12,475 nt of DNA from Bacteroidota bacterium (GTDB taxonomy: Bacteria > Bacteroidota > Ignavibacteria > SZUA-365), in assembly GCA_018224345.1 (NCBI GenBank), contig JAGTUW010000129.1, positions 1-12,475 on the forward strand, given 5' to 3'. The notes beneath the pieces are model-generated. The model saw only the letters and a program-made list of their open reading frames with translations. It was not told where the DNA came from and did not search any database. Of this stretch, positions 1 through 6,154 are shown one piece after another. The translations under genes were made by a program, and so were the position numbers. How positions within the stretch are numbered: the stretch's first letter is position 1; each line of letters begins with the position of its first letter.

Positions 1-283
1 CATGGAATATGTGCATCTCAAGGATATGCGCGGCTCAGGTTTCGAGTTGATCAACCAGTTGTCCGGTTATCAGTGGAAGGGCGGTCTCGGATATTACGAA
101 GCACCGAAGGACGCGTCGGTCAATTTCTTTTTCCACCGCCTCCGGAAAGGCGTTCATGTGTTCGAATACCCACTGCGTGTCTCGCATGCCGGTCGCTTCT
201 CCAATGGCATTTCGTCGATACAGTGCATGTACGCTCCGGAATTTGCCGCACACAGTGAGGGTATCGTCGTCACTGTGGAGTAA
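1..283 (+). CDS. Alpha-2-macroglobulin family protein, C-terminal fragment
   Basis: The frame is open from the left edge to a TAA at 281-283, so only about the last 94 residues of a larger protein are present; the ATG at 2-4 is most likely internal. The residues EYVHLKDMRGSGFE, then GYQWKGGLGYYEAPKDAS, FFFHRLRKG, EYPLRVSHAG and IQCMYAPEF match the C-terminal domain that I recognise from bacterial alpha-2-macroglobulin-like (MG2/A2M) proteins, especially the long FCB-group forms. Family members are very large, exported and envelope-associated, and are thought to trap or inhibit proteases; the bait region and any thioester motif would lie upstream of this window. It is the only protein gene on the plus strand and converges on the KdsC-like gene 57 bases away. 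The family call rests on recalled motifs, not on an alignment. Confidence 0.75.
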   Translation, partial: MEYVHLKDMRGSGFELINQLSGYQWKGGLGYYEAPKDASVNFFFHRLRKGVHVFEYPLRVSHAGRFSNGISSIQCMYAPEFAAHSEGIVVTVE

Positions 284-338
284 TACACATTGCAGTGGTA
301 CGTGTCGAAGGTCCGTGACCGGGTCGTGGTGGGAGGGA

Positions 339-365
339 TATCACTGCTGCATGCGCAGCGTGATA
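339..365. other. Stem-loop over the end of the KdsC-like gene
   Basis: On the plus strand TATCAC (339-344), a bulged T, and GCTGC (346-350) pair with GCAGC (355-359) and GTGATA (360-365) around the four-base loop ATGC, giving 11 base pairs with one bulge. The minus-strand stop codon TGA at 341-343 lies inside the stem. No T-run follows on either strand, so this is not a textbook intrinsic terminator. It may shape or protect the 3' ends of the two converging transcripts, or simply follow from the codons used. Confidence 0.5.
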
Positions 366-904
366 ATGGCTTCTGCAAAATCACGGAAGGCGCCATGTCC
401 CCCACGCCAGGCACAGAGATACTGTGCGACCGCTCTGACCTGTGGCATGGCGTCGGCTGGCGCCGCAGTCAGTCCGGATTCCCCCACGATATCCATGATC
501 CCGAGATCATTGACGTCATCACCGATATAGGCAATTTCCTCGTTCGTCCATCCGGTATCCTGGCGGATACGGGCCAGCACTGCTGCCTTGTCCTTTACTC
601 CGAGATAGAGGTAACCGAGTTTCAGTTTTTCGGCGCGTCGCTTGAGATTGAGTGATTGTTCCCCGGTAACGATAGCGGTTTCGACACCGAGCATGCGCAG
701 ACGTTCCATTCCCATGCCGTCACGGATACTGTAGCGCTTGACCAGTTCGCCTTCCGGTCCATAATAAACACCTGTGTCTGTGAGAACCCCGTCATTGTCG
801 GTTATGACCAGGCGCAACCGGCAGGCGCGTCTGCGGAACGATTCTGTGGAAAGGTGCTGTATGCTTCCGGAAAGTTCGGGAAGAATGGAAGCAGCTTCTA
901 TCAT
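341..904 (-). CDS. kdsC: KdsC-like HAD-superfamily phosphatase (probable KDO-8-phosphate phosphatase)
   Basis: This 187-residue protein is a cap-less HAD phosphatase of the KdsC type, which hydrolyses 3-deoxy-D-manno-octulosonate 8-phosphate to KDO for lipopolysaccharide synthesis in the cytoplasm. Visible motifs are I, TDNDGVLTD with nucleophile D36 and acid/base D38; II, IVTGE with T80; III, K104/K106 in GVKDK; and IV, GDDVND at 128-133. A C-terminal GGHGAFRDF tail is of the kind that reaches a neighbouring subunit in KdsC tetramers. The length matches the family (about 180-190). The ATG at 904 is chosen because GGAG (complement of 910-913) lies five bases upstream; an ATG at 946 has no ribosome site. 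No other LPS gene is adjacent, so a related sugar-phosphate substrate, such as the N-acylneuraminate 9-phosphate handled by similar enzymes, cannot be excluded. Confidence 0.72.
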   Translation of the reverse strand: MIEAASILPELSGSIQHLSTESFRRRACRLRLVITDNDGVLTDTGVYYGPEGELVKRYSIRDGMGMERLRMLGVETAIVTGEQSLNLKRRAEKLKLGYLYLGVKDKAAVLARIRQDTGWTNEEIAYIGDDVNDLGIMDIVGESGLTAAPADAMPQVRAVAQYLCAWRGGHGAFRDFAEAIITLRMQQ

Positions 905-909
905 GACGA

Positions 910-913
910 CTCC
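910..913 (-). promoter_or_regulatory. Ribosome binding site GGAG that decides the start of the KdsC-like gene
   Basis: The minus strand reads GGAG here, five bases before the ATG at 902-904. It supports that start over the in-frame ATG 42 bases upstream, which has no purine-rich site near it. Confidence 0.55.
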
Positions 914-994
914 GCATATTGAAGAGGGCGTTGCTGTGATGGTCATACGGGTATTCAGCGAAGGAGTGTACTTCCCCGGGCTGCTTTTTCCCCG

Positions 995-1618
995 TCACTT
1001 CCGGGACTGATTCTCCACTTCCAGCGTCTCGACCCAGAATACTTCACAGGCACCGTGTCCTGTATCATCGCGTGTCGTGGAACTGGCCCAGGCCCACCCG
1101 GTATCGGCGGTGACTTTGACGAGATAGCCGGACATGTGCACGATGCTGCCGTGGTACACATCGGCGAGCGCCGTGCGTACGGCCCGGTTGGCAGGGAGGA
1201 TGTGAACGTTGGCGCTGTTGCGCTCGATTTCCTTTCTCGGAATGGGTTCGAGTCCTTTCGGCTTCCACTTGTACCATCGTCCGCTTTGACTGATATCCAG
1301 TTTGTCGTACACGAAGGAATCGGACATCGGTCCCCACCCGAGTGCCAGGTCCACTGGCGACAACGTCGACTCCCTGCCGCTTACGTAATCCTTGCGGGAA
1401 AGGACGACAGCGCTGATGGAGTAGTCGGCAAGGGCCGTGATCATGAATTCATCATGCAACCAGGGATTCCTGCGGCTCGCTTCGGTTTGTACGGGGATTT
1501 CCGGACAGAGCACACCGGCTTCACGTTCGATAACCGGTTCAGGCCAGAAGTTCCACACCGAAAATGCCGTGATCGCAATCAGGGCACCCCAGAGGCCGAC
1601 TCGTACACCACTGTTCAC
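995..1618 (-). CDS. Uncharacterised membrane-anchored protein
   Basis: 207 residues with a hydrophobic stretch at about 7-24 that would act as a signal anchor or single N-terminal membrane segment, leaving the rest outside the cytoplasm. I do not know its function. It carries blocks that look conserved: LSPVDLALGWGPMSD (86-100), SANVHILPAN (135-144), and TRDDTGHGACEVFWVE (182-197) with a single Cys at 191. I recall similar blocks in unnamed proteins from diverse bacteria, but can give no domain name. The start is GTG at 1616-1618, overlapping the stop of the upstream lipoprotein gene as GTGA, so translation is probably coupled and the two products may work together. It is followed by 90 bases before the KdsC-like gene. 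Whether the N-terminal segment is cleaved cannot be judged by eye; no lipobox is present. Confidence 0.65.
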   Translation of the reverse strand: MNSGVRVGLWGALIAITAFSVWNFWPEPVIEREAGVLCPEIPVQTEASRRNPWLHDEFMITALADYSISAVVLSRKDYVSGRESTLSPVDLALGWGPMSDSFVYDKLDISQSGRWYKWKPKGLEPIPRKEIERNSANVHILPANRAVRTALADVYHGSIVHMSGYLVKVTADTGWAWASSTTRDDTGHGACEVFWVETLEVENQSRK

Positions 1619-2106
1619 GATTCGTCTTTCGTTTTTCGCCTGGCAGGTCTGTTGTCCTCAAGAAAGCGATCAAGCTTCTCCGCTTCGGTTTCCGACGAGG
1701 CGGCATTGGGAACTGGGACGATCAATACTTCCCCTTCTACGGGTGTGCCCGGGTTCTGTACGTCGAAGACGCTTCGTATGACGCCGTCGACGACCAGTGC
1801 GGCCTGTCGTCCCCTGCTGCGTGCAAAGCGCCGCCAGCGTGCATCGTCCACGCCCAACAACGTCACATACAGATCGTAGCGGTCGTCAGAGACACGTTTT
1901 ACCTGCAGGCGGGAAGCGGACTTGCCCATAATGACCGGGTCGCCCAGACGGTATTCCTCTCCTTCAGCGTTGCGGAATCGTGATGCGAGCAGGTCATCCG
2001 GCCTCACTTCCCGCACCTCCATATAATCCGAGAAGAGCGGGCGGGGCGGGGCCGAGGAGCAGGAAAAAAGAAAACATGAACACAGGACAAAGAGAGCAAT
2101 GCGCAT
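1615..2106 (-). CDS. Small lipoprotein with a SecD P1-head-like domain
   Basis: 163 residues. The N-terminus is a lipoprotein signal: MRI, a hydrophobic core, then lipobox L13-F14-S15-C16, with Ser at +2, so the mature protein should be lipidated on C16 and periplasm-facing. Residues about 52-60 (YRLGDPVIM) and 77-130 (DLYVTLLGVDDARWRRFA, then RQAALVVDGVIRSVF and GEVLIVPV) resemble the P1-head subdomain of SecD/SecDF: a strand, a helix ending near FA, a basic turn, then a strand ending in a V-D-G turn. None of the SecD transmembrane part is present. The last 30 residues are charged (many E, R, K) and probably unstructured. The ATG has a GAGG site about six bases upstream and a promoter candidate just before it. 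The gene overlaps the next one by four bases. Lipoprotein call firm; domain likeness is pattern recognition. Confidence 0.72.
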   Translation of the reverse strand: MRIALFVLCSCFLFSCSSAPPRPLFSDYMEVREVRPDDLLASRFRNAEGEEYRLGDPVIMGKSASRLQVKRVSDDRYDLYVTLLGVDDARWRRFARSRGRQAALVVDGVIRSVFDVQNPGTPVEGEVLIVPVPNAASSETEAEKLDRFLEDNRPARRKTKDES

Positions 2107-2136
2107 AGTGACCTCACTGCAAACTGATACTGAGGA

Positions 2137-2165
2137 AATGTACGATTGCAGGACTGCATTGCCAA
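2137..2165 (-). promoter_or_regulatory. Promoter candidate for the lipoprotein/membrane-protein pair
   Basis: On the minus strand TTGGCA (2165-2160) is followed after 17 bases by TACATT (2142-2137), a near-consensus sigma-70 layout. Read the Bacteroidota way it is TTG, 20 bases, TACATTTC. Transcription would begin near 2130, about 24 bases before the lipoprotein ATG, with the GAGG ribosome site inside that leader. Confidence 0.45.
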
Positions 2166-2205
2166 AAGCATGCAGAGGTGCAGAAAATTAAACCCGAGAA
2201 ACCAG

Positions 2206-2231
2206 CCCGCTGTCGCTTCGCTCCTCCGGGG
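2206..2231. repeat. Copy A of a 26-nt GC-rich intergenic repeat
   Basis: This stretch matches 2283-2308 at 23 of 26 bases, sharing CCCGCT, the core TCGCTTCGCT and the end CGGGG. It can fold in two ways: GCCC/GGGC at its ends (2205-2208 with 2229-2232), or GTCGCTT (2212-2218) with AAGCGAC (2233-2239) across a 14-base loop. It lies between gcvP and the promoter of the lipoprotein gene. Confidence 0.5.
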
Positions 2232-2280
2232 CAAGCGACGAGCAAGAAGAACAAGAAGGGCTTTATCAAGAAATAGCACT

Positions 2281-2309
2281 ACCCCGCTTTCGCTTCGCTT
2301 CTGCGGGGT
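2281..2309 (-). terminator. Hairpin 3' of gcvP, also copy B of the intergenic repeat
   Basis: ACCCCGC (2281-2287) and GCGGGGT (2303-2309) form a perfect 7-bp stem around a 15-base loop carrying the repeat core TCGCTTCGCT. It begins 18 bases after the gcvP stop codon on the minus strand. Only a weak T-rich tract (AGTGCTATTTCTTG) follows, so it may be a poor terminator, a 3'-end stabiliser, or just a member of a repeat family; its likeness to copy A favours the last. Confidence 0.4.
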
Positions 2310-2327
2310 GAACTCCGTGGTGCATAT

Positions 2328-5207
2328 TTATCCTTCTGCATATGCCTCTATCGGGGGACAGGAGCACATGATGTGACGGTCGCCGTAGGAGTTGTCAATG
2401 CGGGCGACGGGACTCCAGAACTTCCGTTCACGCACCCAGGGAAGCGGATAGACTGCCCGGACACGCGTGTACGGATGCTCCCAGATTTCGTTGACTGCTT
2501 CGTCCGCCGTATGCGGCGCATTCTTCAACAGATTGTCCCTGGCATCGGCCTTGCCATCCATGATATCACGGATTTCCTGACGAATCTCCAGCATGGCTTC
2601 TGCGAAGCGATCGAGTTCGGCCTTGCCTTCGCTTTCCGTCGGTTCGACCATCAAGGTCCCGGCCACAGGGAATGCCACCGTAGGTGCATGGAAGCCGTAA
2701 TCGATGAGCCGTTTGGCGACATCTTCGGCTTCAACACCGGCATCCTTGAACGGACGCAGATCAACGATGAATTCATGCGCCACGCGACCACTCTCTCCGC
2801 TGTAGAGAATACTGTATTCTTTCTCCAGGAGGGTCTTGAGGTAATTGGCATTGAGTATGGCGTATTTCGTGGTCTTCGTGAGTCCGCGTCCACCGAGCAT
2901 TTTCATGTATCCGTAGGAAATCGGCAGAATGCTTGCGCTGCCCCACGGTGCGGCCGATACGGCACGGATCGCTTTCTCACCGCCTGTGTCGACCAGGGGG
3001 TGACCGGGCAGAAACGGTACCAGGTGCGAAGCGACACAGATCGGTCCCATGCCCGGACCGCCTCCGCCGTGCGGAATCGCGAAGGTTTTGTGCAGATTGA
3101 GGTGGCATACATCGGCGCCGGTCACGCCCGGGCTTGTCAGTCCCAATTGCGCATTGAGATTTGCGCCGTCCATGTACACCTGTCCGCCGTTGTCGTGGAT
3201 GATGCGGCAGACTTCCCTGATGGATGCTTCGAACACGCCATGTGTGGATGGATAGGTCACCATGAGAGCGGAGAGAGTGTCTTTGTACTCCGCAGCTTTC
3301 TTACGCAGATCGTCGACGTCGATATTGCCCCGTGCGTCGCAGGCGACGATCACGACTTGCGCCCCTGCCATGACGGCGCTTGCGGGGTTGGTTCCATGCG
3401 CCGAGGCGGGGATCAGGACGACATTGCGCTGTGTGTCGCCATTGGCGATATGCCAGGCGCGTATGACCATCAGTCCGGTGTATTCGCCCTGGGCACCGGA
3501 ATTCGGTTGCAGCGATGTGGCGGCAAGACCGGTTACCTCGTTGAGCATGTGTTCGAGTTCATGTATCATCTCATGATAGCCGGCGACCTGATCGGAAGGA
3601 ACGAAGGGGTGAATCGAAGAGAACGCAGGCCATGAGATCGGCAGCAACTCGGTTGCGGCATTGAGTTTCATGGTACAGGAACCGAGTGAGATCATCGAAT
3701 GGGTCAATGAGATGTCACGGTTTTCCAGGCGTTTGATATAGCGCATCATCTCGGTTTCCGAATGACTCATGTTGAAGATCGGGTGCTCGAGATAATTGCT
3801 TGTGCGCGCAATACCCTCCGCATAAGGGGGTGGCGCCTCTTCGAACAATGAATCGTCTGCTTCGAATGTCGTTCCAGCCACCGCAGAAAATACGCCGAGG
3901 ATGTCCGCGACATCGTTCTCCGTGACGGTTTCATCGATTGCTATCCCGACGTGTTCATCATCGAGATAGTGGAAATTGATCCCGGCCTTCTCCGCCGCGG
4001 CGCGTACTGCGCGGGCGTCGGCCTTCACGTTCAGCGTATCGAAATACTGTTCGTTGATCTGAGAAAACCCGAGCTGCGTCAGACCGCGATCTACGGCAAC
4101 AGCGGCGCGATGAATGCTGTCGCCGATGCAACGGAGTCCGCCCGGGCCGTGATAGACGGCGTACATTCCTGCCATGATCGCGAGCAACGCCTGTGCGGTA
4201 CAGATATTGGATGTTGCCTTCTCGCGGCGTATATGTTGCTCTCTTGTCTGCAAGGTCATGCGAAACGCCTTGTTGCCGTGACGGTCCACGGAAACGCCGA
4301 TGATGCGGCCGGGGACCTGGCGGACGAAGGACTGTCTGGTAGCGAAATACGCCGCGTGGGGTCCGCCGTATCCCATCGGAATGCCGAAGCGCTGCGTATT
4401 GCCAACGACGATATCTGCACCGAGCTCCCCCGGTGGCGTCAGTTGTGTCAACGCCATGAGATCAGCGGCAAACACCAGCAACAGGTCGAATTCCTGTGCG
4501 CTGGTAATGAATGTCCGATAATCCTCGATGGCGCCGTTGACGTCAGGGTATTGCAGCAGAACGCCGAAGAATGAATCATCGAGTGTCACCGAGCGGTGAT
4601 CGCCGACAATGACTTCATATCCGAGCGGTTCGGCCCGCATCAACAGTACGTCAATGGTTTGAGGAAAGCAGGTCTCGGAAACGAAGAATTTCTTGCTGTG
4701 TTTTCGCTTTGCATTGCGCTGCATCAGTCCGTGCGCCATGATCATGGCTTCCGCGGCTGCTGTCGCTTCATCCAGCAATGATGCATTCGCGAGTTCCATA
4801 CCTGTCAGGTCCGCAACCATGGTCTGGAAATTCAGTATGGCCTCGAGGCGGCCCTGTGAGATTTCCGCCTGATATGGTGTGTAGGAGGTGTACCAGCCAG
4901 GGTTCTCCAGAATATTCCGGCGAATGACACTCGGAGTGCGAGTCCCGTAATATCCGAGTCCGATATAGGAGCGCAGGACCCTGTTTTTCGCGGCCAGTGC
5001 TTCGAGGGATTGAAGATAGCTGTGTTCACCAATGCCGTCGGGCAGGTCGAGCTCCGCTTGCAGACGGATATCGCCGGGTACGATCTGGTCCATCAACGTA
5101 TCAATGGAATCCATCCCGAGAGTGTGCAGCATGTCCTGTGTCCCGGTGTCGTCGGGACCGATATGGCGTTGTTCGAATGGCGTTTCGTAAAGATGTGTCT
5201 GTTTCAT
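2328..5207 (-). CDS. gcvP: Glycine dehydrogenase (decarboxylating), P protein of the glycine cleavage system
   Basis: 959 residues, the full length of the single-chain (fused alpha/beta) P protein. GcvP decarboxylates glycine with pyridoxal phosphate in the cytoplasm and passes the aminomethyl group to the lipoyl arm of GcvH. The N-terminal half starts with FEQRHIGPD (11-19) and has YTPYQAEISQGRLEA (109-123). The C-terminal half carries the PLP lysine K707 in NLHKTFAIPHGGGGPG, close to the position in E. coli. The end, RIDNSYGDRHIMCSCPP, is the usual family ending. No truncation or frameshift is seen. The ATG has no convincing ribosome site. It lies 99 bases after rnc, enough for its own promoter. 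Neither gcvT nor gcvH is in the window, so the system is scattered, as is common outside Proteobacteria. Confidence 0.97.
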   Translation of the reverse strand: MKQTHLYETPFEQRHIGPDDTGTQDMLHTLGMDSIDTLMDQIVPGDIRLQAELDLPDGIGEHSYLQSLEALAAKNRVLRSYIGLGYYGTRTPSVIRRNILENPGWYTSYTPYQAEISQGRLEAILNFQTMVADLTGMELANASLLDEATAAAEAMIMAHGLMQRNAKRKHSKKFFVSETCFPQTIDVLLMRAEPLGYEVIVGDHRSVTLDDSFFGVLLQYPDVNGAIEDYRTFITSAQEFDLLLVFAADLMALTQLTPPGELGADIVVGNTQRFGIPMGYGGPHAAYFATRQSFVRQVPGRIIGVSVDRHGNKAFRMTLQTREQHIRREKATSNICTAQALLAIMAGMYAVYHGPGGLRCIGDSIHRAAVAVDRGLTQLGFSQINEQYFDTLNVKADARAVRAAAEKAGINFHYLDDEHVGIAIDETVTENDVADILGVFSAVAGTTFEADDSLFEEAPPPYAEGIARTSNYLEHPIFNMSHSETEMMRYIKRLENRDISLTHSMISLGSCTMKLNAATELLPISWPAFSSIHPFVPSDQVAGYHEMIHELEHMLNEVTGLAATSLQPNSGAQGEYTGLMVIRAWHIANGDTQRNVVLIPASAHGTNPASAVMAGAQVVIVACDARGNIDVDDLRKKAAEYKDTLSALMVTYPSTHGVFEASIREVCRIIHDNGGQVYMDGANLNAQLGLTSPGVTGADVCHLNLHKTFAIPHGGGGPGMGPICVASHLVPFLPGHPLVDTGGEKAIRAVSAAPWGSASILPISYGYMKMLGGRGLTKTTKYAILNANYLKTLLEKEYSILYSGESGRVAHEFIVDLRPFKDAGVEAEDVAKRLIDYGFHAPTVAFPVAGTLMVEPTESEGKAELDRFAEAMLEIRQEIRDIMDGKADARDNLLKNAPHTADEAVNEIWEHPYTRVRAVYPLPWVRERKFWSPVARIDNSYGDRHIMCSCPPIEAYAEG

Positions 5208-5245
5208 GTTGTGGCCCGAATGGGTGGAAGGTGCGTGTGGGTTGA

Positions 5246-5274
5246 ATAATATTGAATTGTATGCAGACCGTCCT
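5246..5274 (-). promoter_or_regulatory. Weak promoter candidate for gcvP
   Basis: On the minus strand AGGACG (5274-5269), 17 bases, then TATTAT (5251-5246) sit in the rnc-gcvP gap. The -10 matches five of six sigma-70 positions, the -35 only three. Transcription would start near 5239, about 32 bases before the ATG. The whole gap could instead be read through from rnc. Confidence 0.25.
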
Positions 5275-5306
5275 CTTGTGGAGCGTGCACAGGAGAAAGA
5301 ACGTGC

Positions 5307-6137
5307 TCAGTGCGTGGAGGCCGGGGTCGCGTTCTCCATCGTCTGCAGATAGGACAACGCCCGAGCGGCGGCATTCTGTTCCGCTGTTTTCTTGTTTCCG
5401 CCCTGCCCGTTTCCGACCGGCATGCCCCCGACCTGGACTTCGACGGTGAACACCGGATTGTGGTCCGGCCCCGACTCATCGATGGTCGTGTAGCGCGGTG
5501 TGCCCATGCCACGTCCCTGGGTGAATTCCAGCAGGCGGCTTTTGAAATTGTCGTCTATCGCCATACGATCATTGTCATAGAAGTTCAGCAGATGCTGTCT
5601 GACAAAGGTACGAGCGCCACTGTAGCCGCCATCGAGATAGATCGCTGCCACAAACGCTTCGACGGCATCGACGAGAATCGATTCGCTTCCCTCAATAATG
5701 GAGTGGTGTGCACTGGGACTGAGCAACAGAAAATCTTCCAACTGCAGACGTCGCGCGCATTCTGCAAGCGCATAACGACTGACAAGGCGGGAGCGCATTT
5801 TCGAAAGCGCTCCTTCCTCGGCATCGGGAAAGGTGTCGTAAAGATACTCCGCCACAATCTGGTTGAGCACGGAATCTCCGAGAAATTCCATGCGTTCGTT
5901 GGATTGGACCTGGCCGGGAGGACAGAGCTGAAGATAGGACCGATGAATGACGGCCTGAAGGAAGTACTCGTGATTCTGCACGATGTATCCCGTGCGAGCA
6001 GTGAACTCGTCACTGTCGAATGTTGCAAACGCGGAGAGGACAAGCCGCTCCTCCTCCTGAGCAGCCGGAGGAGGAACGACCGGATGTTTATCAGTTTGTC
6101 CGCGTCGCGATACGAGCGTGCGTAGAAATCGGAGCAT
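5307..6137 (-). CDS. rnc: Ribonuclease III
   Basis: 276 residues; cleaves double-stranded RNA, notably in rRNA precursor maturation. The RNase III domain (about 35-185) carries the signature NERMEFLGDSVL with E84 and D88, and D157 and E160 in LVDAVEAF, which correspond to the metal-binding set E41, D45, D114 and E117 of the E. coli enzyme. A double-stranded RNA binding domain follows at about 196-267, from NFKSRLLEFTQ to KKTAEQNAAARAL. The enzyme should therefore be active. It is longer than the 226-residue E. coli protein because of a basic then Pro/Gln/Glu-rich N-terminal extension of about 30 residues and a short C-terminal tail. It starts 17 bases after the fabF stop with no clear ribosome site, so it is probably translated from the fab transcript by coupling. 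Confidence 0.96.
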   Translation of the reverse strand: MLRFLRTLVSRRGQTDKHPVVPPPAAQEEERLVLSAFATFDSDEFTARTGYIVQNHEYFLQAVIHRSYLQLCPPGQVQSNERMEFLGDSVLNQIVAEYLYDTFPDAEEGALSKMRSRLVSRYALAECARRLQLEDFLLLSPSAHHSIIEGSESILVDAVEAFVAAIYLDGGYSGARTFVRQHLLNFYDNDRMAIDDNFKSRLLEFTQGRGMGTPRYTTIDESGPDHNPVFTVEVQVGGMPVGNGQGGNKKTAEQNAAARALSYLQTMENATPASTH

Positions 6138-6154
6138 GCGTTGTGTGATTCACA

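Noticed and set aside
284..338. An intrinsic terminator between the two converging genes
   Set aside because: Only weak 4-5 bp pairings (for example CACTG/CAGTG) and no T-run are present outside the stem at 339-365.
2004..2279. Minus-strand open frame of 91 codons overlapping the lipoprotein start
   Set aside because: It runs through the repeat region and the lipoprotein promoter in another frame, and its product has no recognisable feature beyond chance hydrophobic residues.
2373..3635. A 420-codon open frame on the plus strand, antisense to gcvP
   Set aside because: It lies wholly opposite a clear full-length gcvP, has no family motif or ribosome site, and similar long antisense frames occur opposite 995-2106, rnc and fabH; they reflect codon use in GC-rich genes.
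5208..5306. A glycine riboswitch upstream of gcvP
   Set aside because: The 99-base gap is too short for the usual tandem form and contains none of the conserved glycine-aptamer core that I could recognise.
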